The notes below the pieces were generated by a model. That model was given only the letters and a program-made list of their open reading frames with translations. It ran no database searches and had not been told where the DNA came from. Shown here in pieces: positions 25,153 through 34,404 of a stretch of 64,000 bases of DNA. This stretch comes from UBA7672 sp964529555 (GTDB lineage Bacteria > Pseudomonadota > Alphaproteobacteria > Caulobacterales > Hyphomonadaceae): assembly GCA_964529555.1 (NCBI GenBank), contig CAZGWV010000001.1:1-64000 (forward strand), in the 5' to 3' direction. A program made the position numbers and the translations under genes. Position 1 is the stretch's first letter; every line of letters starts with the position of its first letter.

Positions 25153-27716
25153 CAGACAGTCTCCAGGGGGCGGGATGAAGCAGGGGCGCTGGCATGTGGG
25201 CCTTGGGGTTCGTCGAGCGCATCGAGCACCCAGGCGAGCTGGCGGGCGCGCAGAAACCGGCGCCAGAAGGGTGCCGGCGCAGCCTGCTGTTCCAGCGTGG
25301 CGATCAGGTCGCGCGATGCCGGGTCGGACGCGGCGCAGAACGCAAGCGCGACCGGGCCGAGCGCCAGCTCGAACAGTCGCCTTCCCTTCGGGCTGGCGTA
25401 ATAATAGTGCCGCTTGCGCTGCGCGGTGGCGATCAGCTCGATCTCGGTCTCGTTGAGGCCGAACCGCTCATAGGCTTCGCGCTGCTGAGGTTCGAACGCG
25501 CGCTCGTTGGGAAGGTAGATGCGCGTCGGACAGGACTCGATCAGGGCCGGGGCGATGGCGCTGTCGACCACATCGGCCAGCGATTGCGTGGCGAACACCA
25601 CCGCGACGTTCTTCTTGCGGAGGGTCTTTAGCCATTCGCGGATGCGGGCGGCGAACAGGGGCGAATCGAGGAATAACCAGGCTTCGTCCAGTATTAGGAG
25701 TGTCGGCCGTCCGTCGAACCGCTCCTCCAGCCGGTCGAGCAGGTGAAGGAGAGCGGGCGCCGCCGCATTGGGGCGGGCCATGATCTCCTCCATCTCGAAC
25801 AGCACGACATCCGACAGGTTCAGCCGATCCTCGGCGCCGTCGAACACGCCGCCCATCGCGCCATCCTGTGTGTAAGGCAGGAGTGCCGCCTGCACCGCCG
25901 CGTTCTGTACCAGCAGGCGCAGGCCGGTGAGATGGCGCTGTTCGGGCGGCGCCGAGCGCAGGCTGCCGAGCGCGGACCAGACCGGCTCCTTGATCTCCGG
26001 CGCGTCGGTTAGCCCTTCCTGTGCGAGGATGGTCATCACCCAGCTAAGCGCGTCGGCCCGGCCCTGGGCGGTGTTGATCCTTGCAAGCGGTTGAAAGGCC
26101 GCGACCCCGTCACCGCCAAGGTCGATGGCGGTTCCGCCCATGCCAAGCACGGCGGCGCGGGCCGATCCGCCCTTGTCGAACACGAACACCTGCCCGCCCG
26201 CGAAGCGCCGCCATTGCAGGGCGAGGAAGGACAGGAGCACGGACTTGCCCGCCCCTGTGGGGCCGACAACCATCGTATGTCCCACATCGCCGACATGAAG
26301 ATCGAGCCGGAACGGGGTGGAGCCGTCGGTACGGGCGACGGCCAGCGGCGGCGCATCGAGATGCCGGTTCCAGGCGTCTCCGGCCCATGCCGTTGAAAGA
26401 GGGGCGACGTGTGAAAGGTTCAAAGTCGATACCATGGGATGCCTGACATTGGCCCACGCATGGCCGGCGATACTGGAGAGCCAGGCTTCGACCGCGTTCA
26501 AGCCTTCCGCCACGGTGACGAACCCGCGCGCCGCGATGATGCGTTCAGCGGCGCGGAGCTTCTCGTTCGCCTCCTCGGCGGTGGCGCCCATGACAACCAG
26601 CGTCGAGGTGAGGAAACCGAACCCGATCAGTTCGGAGCCAAGTTCCTGTAGCGCCTCCTCGACCTCTTCCGTCTTGGCGATGGCGTCGGGGTTCGAGAAG
26701 GTCGCCGCCTCGCGGGTCAGCATCTCCTTGACCAGCGCGCCCATGGATTTGTGCTTGGCGAACCAGAGCCGGCGCCATTTGACGAGTTCGCGCTCGGCCT
26801 CTTCCTTGTCGAGACAAAGATAGCGCGTCATCCAGCGGTAGGTCATCGCTACGGCGTTCAGATCATCGAGTACGCCCGGATGAGTGAAGGGCGGAAAGCC
26901 CTTGAGGGTAAGGACGCGCAGGTGGCTATCGCCCAGCATGGGATGGACGCCGCCGACAAGCGGCGCATCGCAGAGATAGCCATCGAGGAAGGCAGGCCCG
27001 GCCGGGGCGCGAACATCCATCGGTTGGGGCGAGACCTGGCGCTTGAGGTAGGAAAGCGTCTCGTCATCGTCGAGCGGGCAGAACTCCGCGACCATACCCT
27101 CGAACATTCCAAATGCGTGTTCGACGCCGCGCTGGAAACTCTCCAGCGCCTCATGGGCGACCTTTCTGTCGAGAGCGTCTCTCTCGTTCAAGCGTTCCGC
27201 CTTCGCGCGTTTGGCTTTCCCGCGCGTCTGATTCTTGTCTTTGCTTTTGAGGGCAGGCAGCTTCGGTTCGGCCAGCTTCCGTTTCTGGTCAGCCTCGAAG
27301 AAGAAGGCCGACGCCTTGCGGCTTGAATCCGCCTCGGGCGTCCATTGCAGTGTCAGATGATGGATGGTCTCGAACTGCGAGCCCGCCTGTTCGAACGCCG
27401 CGGCGCGTTCGGAGTCGACCAGTCGGGAGAGATCGTCCTCGAACGCGCCGTCCGGGTAGTCGGTGATCTCGCGCCGGTCGGCTTCGATATAGACCGCCCA
27501 TCCGCGGCCGAGACGCCGGAACACATTGTTGGCGCGCGCCGTGAACGAGACCAGCTCTTCAGGCGTCGAGGACCGCACGTCCGGCCCCCGGAATCGGGCC
27601 GTTGCCTGGAAGGAGCCGTCCTTGTTGAGAACGACGCCGGGGGCGACCAGCATCGCCCAGGGCAGATAATCCTCAAGGCGGCTGGGCGTATGGGCGTAGG
27701 GTGCAAAGCTGATCAT
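25152..27716 (-). CDS. trbE: Conjugal transfer ATPase TrbE (VirB4-like)
   Basis: This 854-aa cytoplasmic ATPase powers pilus assembly and substrate transfer. The N-terminal CagE/TrbE/VirB region includes LEDYLPWAMLVAPGVVLNKDGSF. The C-terminal motor has Walker A GPTGAGKSVLLS (about 485-496) and Walker B LLILDEAWLFLD (about 672-683). Between them is an LTGLRLL-containing helical region, and after them the ATQSLADV motif. The length is typical of TrbE. The start at 27716 follows a 34-nt gap from trbD. Confidence 0.96.
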   Translation of the reverse strand: MISFAPYAHTPSRLEDYLPWAMLVAPGVVLNKDGSFQATARFRGPDVRSSTPEELVSFTARANNVFRRLGRGWAVYIEADRREITDYPDGAFEDDLSRLVDSERAAAFEQAGSQFETIHHLTLQWTPEADSSRKASAFFFEADQKRKLAEPKLPALKSKDKNQTRGKAKRAKAERLNERDALDRKVAHEALESFQRGVEHAFGMFEGMVAEFCPLDDDETLSYLKRQVSPQPMDVRAPAGPAFLDGYLCDAPLVGGVHPMLGDSHLRVLTLKGFPPFTHPGVLDDLNAVAMTYRWMTRYLCLDKEEAERELVKWRRLWFAKHKSMGALVKEMLTREAATFSNPDAIAKTEEVEEALQELGSELIGFGFLTSTLVVMGATAEEANEKLRAAERIIAARGFVTVAEGLNAVEAWLSSIAGHAWANVRHPMVSTLNLSHVAPLSTAWAGDAWNRHLDAPPLAVARTDGSTPFRLDLHVGDVGHTMVVGPTGAGKSVLLSFLALQWRRFAGGQVFVFDKGGSARAAVLGMGGTAIDLGGDGVAAFQPLARINTAQGRADALSWVMTILAQEGLTDAPEIKEPVWSALGSLRSAPPEQRHLTGLRLLVQNAAVQAALLPYTQDGAMGGVFDGAEDRLNLSDVVLFEMEEIMARPNAAAPALLHLLDRLEERFDGRPTLLILDEAWLFLDSPLFAARIREWLKTLRKKNVAVVFATQSLADVVDSAIAPALIESCPTRIYLPNERAFEPQQREAYERFGLNETEIELIATAQRKRHYYYASPKGRRLFELALGPVALAFCAASDPASRDLIATLEQQAAPAPFWRRFLRARQLAWVLDALDEPQGPHASAPASSRPLETV

Positions 27717-27750
27717 TGGCGTATCTCGGAATAGTTCGTGAAGGGGGACG

Positions 27751-28017
27751 TCAGGTTTCCAGCCGATTAGGGATGCGCATGGCGCGTTTCAGCACGTCGA
27801 TGACGTCTGGGTCGCGCCGCGCGAGGAAGACGCCGAGCGCATGTCCCGCGACGCCCAGGACGATCCCTGGTAAGACAGCGCCAGCGAAGGCGACGATCGC
27901 CGCCAGCGTACCGTTGAGGATGGCGTAGGACCGGGGCGCCCCGCCCATGAGGAGGGGAGCGACAAGCGCCTGCCGGGCCGGAGCCTGAAAGCCTGGAACG
28001 TCGCGGGGGTCGCGCAT
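27751..28017 (-). CDS. trbD: Conjugal transfer protein TrbD (VirB3-like)
   Basis: This 88-aa membrane protein has the sequence RDPRDVPGFQAPARQALVAPLLMGGAPR at the N-terminus, followed by a hydrophobic hairpin (about 30-65) and a basic C-terminus. This is the standard VirB3/TrbD layout. Its order between trbC and trbE agrees. Two in-frame ATGs exist, at 28023 and 28017. GAAGGA lies immediately before the first and about 6 nt before the second, so 28017 is preferred. Confidence 0.88.
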   Translation of the reverse strand: MRDPRDVPGFQAPARQALVAPLLMGGAPRSYAILNGTLAAIVAFAGAVLPGIVLGVAGHALGVFLARRDPDVIDVLKRAMRIPNRLET

Positions 28018-28027
28018 GATCATTCCT

Positions 28028-28360
28028 TCACGGAATGACCGCGCCGCCGCCGCCCACGAGCGGCAGAAAGAAGCTGGTTGCCGCGAACACGATGGCGAGG
28101 CCGAATAGGAGCTGGATGAGCTTCTTGAACCCCTGGCCGATGTCGCCGAACGCTAGTGTGAGGCCGGTCGCGACGATGATGAGGATGGCGATGATCCGGG
28201 CGACGGGTCCGGTGATGGAGTCCATCACGGCCGTTAGCGGCGCTTCCCATGGCATACCGCTGCCGCCGGTCGCCGCGTGCGCGACTCCACTGGCGAGAAC
28301 GGTCAGCGCCGACAGGCTGGCTATGCGTGCGATAATGCGTGCGGTTCGATTTAGTCTCAT
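28028..28360 (-). CDS. trbC: Conjugal pilin TrbC (VirB2-like)
   Basis: The 110-aa pilin precursor has a long signal peptide ending GVAHA (about residue 29) and then two hydrophobic helices. These are IARIIAILIIVATGLTLAFG and LIQLLFGLAIVFAATSFFL, separated by a short charged loop (DIGQGFKK). This is the TrbC/VirB2 topology; the mature pilin would polymerise into the conjugative pilus. TraF, encoded at 33226-33807, is the peptidase that matures TrbC in related systems. The ATG overlaps the trbB stop (ATGA). Confidence 0.92.
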   Translation of the reverse strand: MRLNRTARIIARIASLSALTVLASGVAHAATGGSGMPWEAPLTAVMDSITGPVARIIAILIIVATGLTLAFGDIGQGFKKLIQLLFGLAIVFAATSFFLPLVGGGGAVIP

Positions 28361-29346
28361 TGCTCTGCTCCTGATGTGAGGACATGCGCGTCAACCCCTC
28401 GCGCGGCGGGTTCCTGCGTCAGCCGAAGCTTGGGCGCGAAAATTTCGGGGATGCGGCGTTCGGCAGGCCCGCCGCGTTCGATGAAAACGACAAGGTCGAT
28501 CGCTTCTGCGATTAGCGCGCGCGGCGGCGTCTCGCAGACTTCCATGGTGAGCTGTTCCAGCCGCGCCATGGCGGCTTGCGCCGAATTGACGTGCAGGGTG
28601 GCGATGCCGCCGGGATGGCCGGTGTTCCAGGCCTTCAATAGGTCGAGCGCCTCCGGCCCGCGTACCTCCCCGACCACTATGCGGTCAGGTCGCAGGCGGA
28701 GCGTCGAACGCACCAGATCGGAGAGATTGACCGATCCGGCCTGCGTGCGCAGCGCCACCACATCGTCGGCTGCGCACCGGAGTTCGCGCGTATCTTCAAG
28801 GATGACGACACGCTCATGCCTTTGCGCGATCTCATGGAGCAGGGCGTTGGCCAGTGTCGTCTTGCCCGACCCCGTGCCGCCGGCCACGATGATATTGGCG
28901 CGTTGGGCGATGGCCTTGCGGAGCTGGCCAGCCTGATCGGGCGTGATGACGCCGGAGGCGAGATAGTCCGCCAGCGTGAACACCTGGCTGGCCGGCTTGC
29001 GGATGGCGAAACAGGGCGCCCGCGATACGGGCGGCAGCACACCTTCGAACCGTTCGCCGCGTGGCGGCAGTTCGGCGGAGACGATGGGCCGGTCGCGCGT
29101 CACTTCCACGCCCGTAAGGGTCGCGACCAGCCGGATGACACGCTCGGCCTCGACCGCTTCCAGCCGGTGCGGCGTCGCGATCCGGCCCCTACCGGCCTGT
29201 TCGAGCCAGAGCCGGCCATCGGGATTGGCGATCACCTCGATCGTGTCGGGCGCGTCCAGCATGGCGGCGACCGACGGCCCGAGCGCCGTGGCCAGCATGG
29301 CGAGGCCGCGCGAGGAATCGATGGCGGGAGAAGGAGTCGCGCTCAT
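28357..29346 (-). CDS. trbB: Conjugal transfer ATPase TrbB (VirB11-like)
   Basis: This 329-aa hexameric traffic ATPase has Walker A AGGTGSGKTTLANALL (about 154-169), an Asp box VVILEDTRELRC, Walker B RLRPDRIVVGEVRG and the His box GHPGGIATLHVNS. All are intact. The start at 29346 overlaps the copG stop (ATGA). The frame is open upstream, but that part is antisense to copG and is not real. It works with TrbE and TraG at the channel base. Confidence 0.95.
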   Translation of the reverse strand: MSATPSPAIDSSRGLAMLATALGPSVAAMLDAPDTIEVIANPDGRLWLEQAGRGRIATPHRLEAVEAERVIRLVATLTGVEVTRDRPIVSAELPPRGERFEGVLPPVSRAPCFAIRKPASQVFTLADYLASGVITPDQAGQLRKAIAQRANIIVAGGTGSGKTTLANALLHEIAQRHERVVILEDTRELRCAADDVVALRTQAGSVNLSDLVRSTLRLRPDRIVVGEVRGPEALDLLKAWNTGHPGGIATLHVNSAQAAMARLEQLTMEVCETPPRALIAEAIDLVVFIERGGPAERRIPEIFAPKLRLTQEPAARGVDAHVLTSGAEQ

Positions 29347-29798
29347 ACGACCGCCTCGCGTTGGGTGGCGCGCACCGCCGGCTGCGCGGAAGCGGCGGGG
29401 GCTCCGGCCAGAGCGTCCTGTAACGCGCCGCCGTCTGAACTGGACCGGGAGACAACAAGCTGGAGGATGTTGCGGAGTCGGTCGGCGCCGCGCGCGGAGA
29501 GAGCGGGGCGGTCGGACTCCGCGATTTCCGGAGCGATGCTGAGAAGGAAGCGCGATGTCTGCGTCGCGAACTCGAAATGCGTGTGCTGGCCTTTCTCGAC
29601 GACACCAAGACGTCGGATGATCTGGTCGAGCCTTGCCATCAGGGCGGCATGCTCGGCCTCGTGGCCGGTATCGGTGAGGCGTCGCACGATGGCGCCCTCG
29701 ATGATGTCGGAGATGCTGCGGTCCTCGATTGCGGCGACGCGCTTCAGCGTGTCCGCGATGTCGGGTGTCACGTAGGCCGTTATCTTGATGCGCGCCAT
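29343..29798 (-). CDS. CopG-family ribbon-helix-helix regulator in the trb operon
   Basis: The 151-aa protein starts MARIKITAYVTPDIADTLKRVA and continues EDRSISDIIEGAIVRRL, a ribbon-helix-helix DNA-binding domain in the first 45 residues. The rest is helical and unassigned. A copG-like gene between traG and trbB is a hallmark of Tn4371-type transfer operons. It probably autoregulates the operon, though no operator can be identified by eye. It sits 11 nt after traG. Confidence 0.88.
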   Translation of the reverse strand: MARIKITAYVTPDIADTLKRVAAIEDRSISDIIEGAIVRRLTDTGHEAEHAALMARLDQIIRRLGVVEKGQHTHFEFATQTSRFLLSIAPEIAESDRPALSARGADRLRNILQLVVSRSSSDGGALQDALAGAPAASAQPAVRATQREAVV

Positions 29799-29809
29799 GG
29801 ATAACCCTC

Positions 29810-31822
29810 TCAGTGCCCCGAGCTGTCGAAAACGTCTGGATCGAGCCCGAACTGGATGCGAAGCGGATCGGTGAACTCGACCGCGTTGAGATCGTCGCGT
29901 TCCTGGGCATTGTCAGCCGGTGGTGTGCTTTGCGGCGTGCTGCTTCCGGCAACCGTTGTATGGAAATCGAACGCCTTCTGGTGTGCGCCGCCGCTGTTCG
30001 TGGGTGTCGGACGCGGCTGCGATCTAGCGGATTTCACCGCAGCCGGGTTCGCCTGTTTCGATGAGGCAGCAGGGGCGATGGAAGGCTGAGGCGGAGGGGT
30101 GACGCCATCCCACGCCGTGCGAATGCCGGCGCCGGTCTGCGGGATGAGCCGGACAGGCGGCCGCACGCGCGTCTTGAACGCCGGCTCTTCAAAATAGCGC
30201 ACCTTCCTGGCGCGGATCGGCGGCGAGCCGCCGGTGAGGATCAGGGCCTCCGACGGCGGAAGCTGCATCACCTCGCCCGGCGTCAACAGCGGGCGCGGTA
30301 CTTCCTGGCGCGAGACCATGGTATGTCCGAGCCAGGGCGCCATGCGCGAGCCGGCATAGTTCATCTGGGCGCGGGTCTCGGTGGTGACGCCCAGCATGTC
30401 GGAGACTCGCTTGGCAGTGCGTTCGTCATTGCAGGCGAAGGCGACGCGCACATGCGCGTTGTCGAGAATGGAGGAGTGTTCGCCATAGGCCTGCGCGATC
30501 TGATTCAGGGACTGCGCGACGAGGCAGGCTTTGATTTTATAGCCCCGGATATAGGCGAGGGCGTGCTCGAAGAAGTCGAGACGGCCCAGTTGCGGGAACT
30601 CGTCCAGCATCAGCAGGACGCGCCGTCCGGCGTCTTGATTCTGGGCCGCGATCTCGGTGAGGCGTTTTAGTATCTGGTTGAGCACCAGGCGCAGCAACGC
30701 CTTCAGTCGGGAAATTTCCTCAGGTGGAATGACGAGATAGAGCGAGACTGGCCGGGTGCCCGAGATGATCTCCTCGATCGAAAAGTCGGAGACCTCGGTT
30801 GCGCGGGCCAGCACCGGATCGCGGTAGAGCGCGAGATAGCCAAGCGCAGTCGAGACGACGCCGGAGCGTTCGGCCTCCGCCATGTCGAGGAGCTGGCGCG
30901 CGCCAGCCGCCACGACAGGGTGGGGCGCCCCGTCCAGAATCGGCCGCTGCAACATCTCTTCCAGGAGATTGATGATGGGACGCTGCGGATCGGCCAGAAG
31001 TTCGGCAAGGCGCGCGAGAGTCTTGGTTTCCTCCACATAGAGCGTCCACAGGATCGCGGCGACCAGGAGTTCGAAGGCCCGCAACTGCCAGTGGCTACGC
31101 TCGCGCAGTGCGCCTTCGGGATCGACCAGCATGTCGGCGAGCACCTGTGCGTCGCGCACCTCGGCTTCGCCGCGCCGGATCTGCGTCAGCGGGTTGTAGC
31201 GATGGGCGCCTGCTTCGGTGGGGGCGAAGCGGAAGACGGGGCCGAACGAGGATCGGAGCCCCGACGTGACGGTCCAGTTCTCGCCCTTGAGGTCCAACGC
31301 AATGTAGGAATGCCGCCACACCAGGCCGGTCGGCAGCGAGACGCCGACGCTCTTGCCGGTATTGGTCGGTGCGACGACAAGAACATGCTCGTCGCCGTCA
31401 TGGCGCAACAACTGCTGGTCAAACGATCCAAGCACAACGCCATCGCCGCGTGCGAGGTCGAGCTTGCGGATGTCGTGTGCCGTGGCCCAGCGGGCGGTGC
31501 CGTAGGTGTCAGTGTTCTTGGTCTCGCGCGCGCGCCAGAGCGAGAAACCGAACGCCACGATGACCGCGACACCGACGCCGGACAAAAAGATCAGTCCGCC
31601 GGCCTGGAAAATGTCGCTGGCGTAAGCGTCATAGTAATACCACCACAGAAACAGCCTCCAGGGAGCGTAGAGGTTCTGGCCGAACAGCACTGCGTCCGGA
31701 GGTCCGAGGCGCTCCTGGTATCCCAGTGCATCCGCTGTCCACTGTGTCGCGGCGCAGGCCGCGAACGCGACGCTCGCGAGTACGGCCAGGATCTGACCCC
31801 AGTAAACCCGTCCCGCACTCAT
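29810..31822 (-). CDS. traG: Type IV coupling protein TraG (VirD4-like)
   Basis: The 670-aa inner-membrane ATPase would bring the relaxase-DNA complex to the channel. Two N-terminal membrane segments (about 8-30 and 70-92) are followed by Walker A VVAPTNTGKSVGVSLP (about 149-164) and Walker B LLMLDEFPQLGRL (about 403-415). The coupling-protein signature CLVAQSLNQIAQAYG and the C-terminal LILTGGSPPIRARKVRYF also match TraG. The C-terminal 130 residues are low complexity. It is the first gene of the transfer operon, diverging from lysR. No relaxase gene is visible in the window. Confidence 0.95.
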   Translation of the reverse strand: MSAGRVYWGQILAVLASVAFAACAATQWTADALGYQERLGPPDAVLFGQNLYAPWRLFLWWYYYDAYASDIFQAGGLIFLSGVGVAVIVAFGFSLWRARETKNTDTYGTARWATAHDIRKLDLARGDGVVLGSFDQQLLRHDGDEHVLVVAPTNTGKSVGVSLPTGLVWRHSYIALDLKGENWTVTSGLRSSFGPVFRFAPTEAGAHRYNPLTQIRRGEAEVRDAQVLADMLVDPEGALRERSHWQLRAFELLVAAILWTLYVEETKTLARLAELLADPQRPIINLLEEMLQRPILDGAPHPVVAAGARQLLDMAEAERSGVVSTALGYLALYRDPVLARATEVSDFSIEEIISGTRPVSLYLVIPPEEISRLKALLRLVLNQILKRLTEIAAQNQDAGRRVLLMLDEFPQLGRLDFFEHALAYIRGYKIKACLVAQSLNQIAQAYGEHSSILDNAHVRVAFACNDERTAKRVSDMLGVTTETRAQMNYAGSRMAPWLGHTMVSRQEVPRPLLTPGEVMQLPPSEALILTGGSPPIRARKVRYFEEPAFKTRVRPPVRLIPQTGAGIRTAWDGVTPPPQPSIAPAASSKQANPAAVKSARSQPRPTPTNSGGAHQKAFDFHTTVAGSSTPQSTPPADNAQERDDLNAVEFTDPLRIQFGLDPDVFDSSGH

Positions 31823-32177
31823 TGTTCGGCTGCCCCGTTTGAGACCCGGACGCGGGGCGCTGTCGCGAAATCACCGCGCGCCGATCCGGGCGCGTTAACC
31901 CGCTCGATCATTGGCGGCTCGCTATCGGCCACTGCCGGCAATGAGCAGGGCAGAAGACGGTTCTGTCGTTCTCGATGTCGTGCGCGGCCGGCTGCGGTCA
32001 TGCTCAGACGGAGCGAAAAGCCGAGGCTGGTTCGCGCCTTGCATGGATAATGTCTTAACGGGGCGTGGGACCAGTCCATCGCGTAAGCTCGGCCAATTGA
32101 TTGGTCTGGCTTAGGCGCAATGGCGTGGCGTTCGCTTCCCAGTTTTTTGGCCAAGGGGTCGCTGAAAAGGAACGAAC
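31823..32177. promoter_or_regulatory. Divergent promoter region traG / lysR
   Basis: This 355-nt intergenic region should carry both promoters. It contains CCAAT-TG-ATTGG (32093-32104), a short inverted repeat nested in a looser GACCAG...TGGTCTGG arrangement (32080-32110). LysR regulators usually bind such dyads between divergent genes. No further structure is evident. Confidence 0.4.
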
Positions 32178-33137
32178 GTGGGCGGTGTGAGACTCGACTG
32201 GGATCGGCTTAAGGTGTTCCAGACCATCGCCGGCAGCGGCAGCATCAATGCCGCCGCCAGGGTGTTGGGCCGCAGCTACGGCAAGGTGTCCAAGGATCTT
32301 GAAGAACTGGAGCACGCTTTGGGCCATCAGTTGTTCGGACGATCGAGCCGGGGGCTCCAACTCACCACAGTCGGAGAGGATATCCTGAGATCGGCGCGCA
32401 ACATGGCTGACTCGGTTCAGACCATCATCGAACGCGCGAGCGAAAGGAGCCGCGATCAACTCGTCATCTGCGCGCGCGACGGCATCGCTACCTACTGGTT
32501 GGCGCGTCGCCTGCCGGAGCTTCTTCAGATCCAGCCGGAAGTGCGGGTGTTCCTGAAGGTCCTGCCGACGACGCCCAATCTGGCTGACGGAGATGGCGAC
32601 ATCGCCATCCAGTTCGAGCAGCCGAGCGCCGCAAATCTTGTCTCGCGGCAGTTGGGATGGCTCCATTATATTCTCTATGCTTCGCCAGACTATCTCGCCC
32701 GGTACGGCGAACCCAAGGCCATGTCCGATCTGCAGGCCCATCAATGCCTGCGGCTGTCCGGCGAGGAGTACCAGCCGGACAGCTGGCGGCCGGCTGCGGC
32801 CGCCTGGGGAGAAATTCTTCCCAACACGATGGAAACCGATACGGGTACGGTGCTTATGGAGGCCTGCGCTTCAGGCGCGGGCATCGCGGCGCTGCCGAGC
32901 TATGTGGCCGAGTTCGAGGACCGGCTGTCGCCGCTGACCGACATCAAGCCACTCGCCACCTTGCGGTTCTGGCTGGCCTACACTGACCGCGTACGCAACA
33001 TGAAGGCAAGCCAGCCCGTGCTTCACTGGATACGGTCGTGCTTTGATCCTGGACGTCATGCCTGCTTTCGAGAGCTCTACGTCCGGCCTGAGCGGAAGCT
33101 CTGCGAGCAAGGCGGATCAGCGAGAGTCATGTTCTGA
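32178..33137 (+). CDS. LysR-family transcriptional regulator
   Basis: This 319-aa regulator has the winged HTH in residues 5-65 (DRLKVFQTIAGSGSINAAARVLGRSYGKVSKDLEELE; HQLFGRSSRGLQLTTVGEDI). A type-2 periplasmic-binding-like effector domain follows (about 95-300, including GDIAIQFEQP and LMEACASGAGIAALP). It begins at GTG 32178, 6 nt after AAGGA. It diverges from traG, the position held by the LysR-like TraR in Tn4371-type elements. It probably controls transfer genes in response to an unknown ligand. Confidence 0.9.
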   Translation: MGGVRLDWDRLKVFQTIAGSGSINAAARVLGRSYGKVSKDLEELEHALGHQLFGRSSRGLQLTTVGEDILRSARNMADSVQTIIERASERSRDQLVICARDGIATYWLARRLPELLQIQPEVRVFLKVLPTTPNLADGDGDIAIQFEQPSAANLVSRQLGWLHYILYASPDYLARYGEPKAMSDLQAHQCLRLSGEEYQPDSWRPAAAAWGEILPNTMETDTGTVLMEACASGAGIAALPSYVAEFEDRLSPLTDIKPLATLRFWLAYTDRVRNMKASQPVLHWIRSCFDPGRHACFRELYVRPERKLCEQGGSARVMF

Positions 33138-33225
33138 GCTGGCGCGAATGACTCAATTTGCGCGATCAGCAGCGGCATAATGCCAGCCGGACTGGCTGGC
33201 GCGTATATGGTGGCGGGAGCGAGAA

Positions 33226-33807
33226 TTGAGATTCTTCGGCATGAGCAACAAGGGCAGACGAAAATCGCCCGCCCGCGATCCCCTAGAGGCGTCAGACGCA
33301 CGCATGTGCAGGCTCAGACCAGCCGTGATCGTGGGCATCACGGTGGCTGCGATCGCGATGCTCGCTGTTCCCGTGAACGCAGCTTCCGCGCGTCTTGTGT
33401 GGAATGTCAGCCCAAGTGCACCGGCCGGCCTATACGGCATCGAACACGACGAATGGTACGTGGGTGATCGCGTCGCCGTCCAACCATCCACCTTGCTCGC
33501 CGAGGATCTTGACCGTCGCGGTATTCTTCCGCGCGGCAAACTCCTGATCAAACGTGTGGCTGCCGGGCAGGGGGATACGGTATGCCGCCATGAGGCGAGC
33601 CTCACCGTAAATGGGGCATTGGCGGCTGTGGCCCGGAAGGCGTCAGACTCAGGGGAGAAGCTGCCCGATTGGCTGGGTTGTCAGGAACTGGGATCTTCGG
33701 ACGTCTTGCTGCTTGGCGACACTGCCAATTCCTATGACGGACGATATTTCGGCGTGACATCCGCCCATGATATTCTTGGCCGTGCCAGAATACTGGTTCC
33801 ATTTTGA
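33226..33807 (+). CDS. traF: Conjugative transfer signal peptidase TraF (S26 family)
   Basis: The 193-aa protein has a membrane segment at about 33-52. After it come the catalytic serine in VSPSAPAGLYGI (Ser about 64, S-x-P-x-G-x-Y) and the general-base lysine in KLLIKRVAAGQGD (Lys about 109). The C-terminal strand is DVLLLGDTANSYDGRYFG. These are the TraF marks; it would process the TrbC pilin in the periplasm. The TTG at 33226 has GGGAG upstream; the ATG at 33241 is an alternative start with no clear ribosome site. Confidence 0.9.
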   Translation: MRFFGMSNKGRRKSPARDPLEASDARMCRLRPAVIVGITVAAIAMLAVPVNAASARLVWNVSPSAPAGLYGIEHDEWYVGDRVAVQPSTLLAEDLDRRGILPRGKLLIKRVAAGQGDTVCRHEASLTVNGALAAVARKASDSGEKLPDWLGCQELGSSDVLLLGDTANSYDGRYFGVTSAHDILGRARILVPF

Positions 33808-33858
33808 GCAGCCCCCGGCGCGAGATGGGGTATTTCACTTCGCTCAATGCACCCTATG

Positions 33859-33875
33859 GCGGCGCGAAGCGCCGC
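33859..33875. terminator. Short GC hairpin between convergent traF and immunity gene
   Basis: GCGGCGC-GAA-GCGCCGC is a perfect 7-bp stem between two convergent genes, so it may terminate transcription from both sides. It has no T-tract. Confidence 0.35.
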
Positions 33876-33897
33876 TAACTCATTTCCGGCTGAACTC

Positions 33898-34347
33898 TCA
33901 GGAATCAATCTGAACAATTTGAAACGACCAACCAATTTTTGAAACATGATTGTTTTCTAGTTCAATAAAAACACGACCGTGGCCAGCCCCGTCATGACGA
34001 TGGTATATCTCATAAAGTTCGTCGGCCTTGCACCCCAGTTCACCTTGTAGGCTGCTTTTGTGGCAGGCAATAGTCCCGGAAGATTCAAAACCCTGTCGCG
34101 CCAGTGCATCGTTTGTAGTAATGTAATCGTCTCCTATCGTGACTCCGAACTTTGAGCCAGTCGATATGTATCCATAGTACGGCGTATCTGCTCCCAGAGG
34201 TATGGGTCGAGGCTGGCCGCAGCTTGGTATAGTTATGCAGACGAGAATAATTAAGACGGCCGCTGCGAGTTTTGTCACGGGCAAAACTCTGCGTCTATAC
34301 AGTATGCTATGAGGTAAATCATAAACATATACGTTACCTTTCGACAT
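33898..34347 (-). CDS. Candidate immunity lipoprotein for orphan tip B2
   Basis: This 149-aa protein carries a signal RRRVLPVTKLAAAVLIILVCITIPSC with lipobox IPSC (Cys about 43). It is therefore probably a periplasm-facing lipoprotein. The N-terminal 20 residues before the basic patch are unusually long, and a GTG inside could be the true start. The mature part contains KFGVTIGDDYITTNDALARQGF, and the DNA is AT-rich. It lies 57 nt downstream of the orphan RHS tip B2 on the same strand, the usual immunity position. No family is recognised. Confidence 0.65.
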   Translation of the reverse strand: MSKGNVYVYDLPHSILYRRRVLPVTKLAAAVLIILVCITIPSCGQPRPIPLGADTPYYGYISTGSKFGVTIGDDYITTNDALARQGFESSGTIACHKSSLQGELGCKADELYEIYHRHDGAGHGRVFIELENNHVSKIGWSFQIVQIDS

Positions 34348-34404
34348 GCATAATGGATACTGCAGGAGTAACCGTCTGGAGATGGCGGTCGCGGCGGAGA
34401 TGTT

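Noticed and set aside
28357..29952. N-terminal extension of TrbB to 29952
   Set aside because: The extension is an out-of-frame shadow of copG and traG; the ATGA overlap at 29346 fixes the start.
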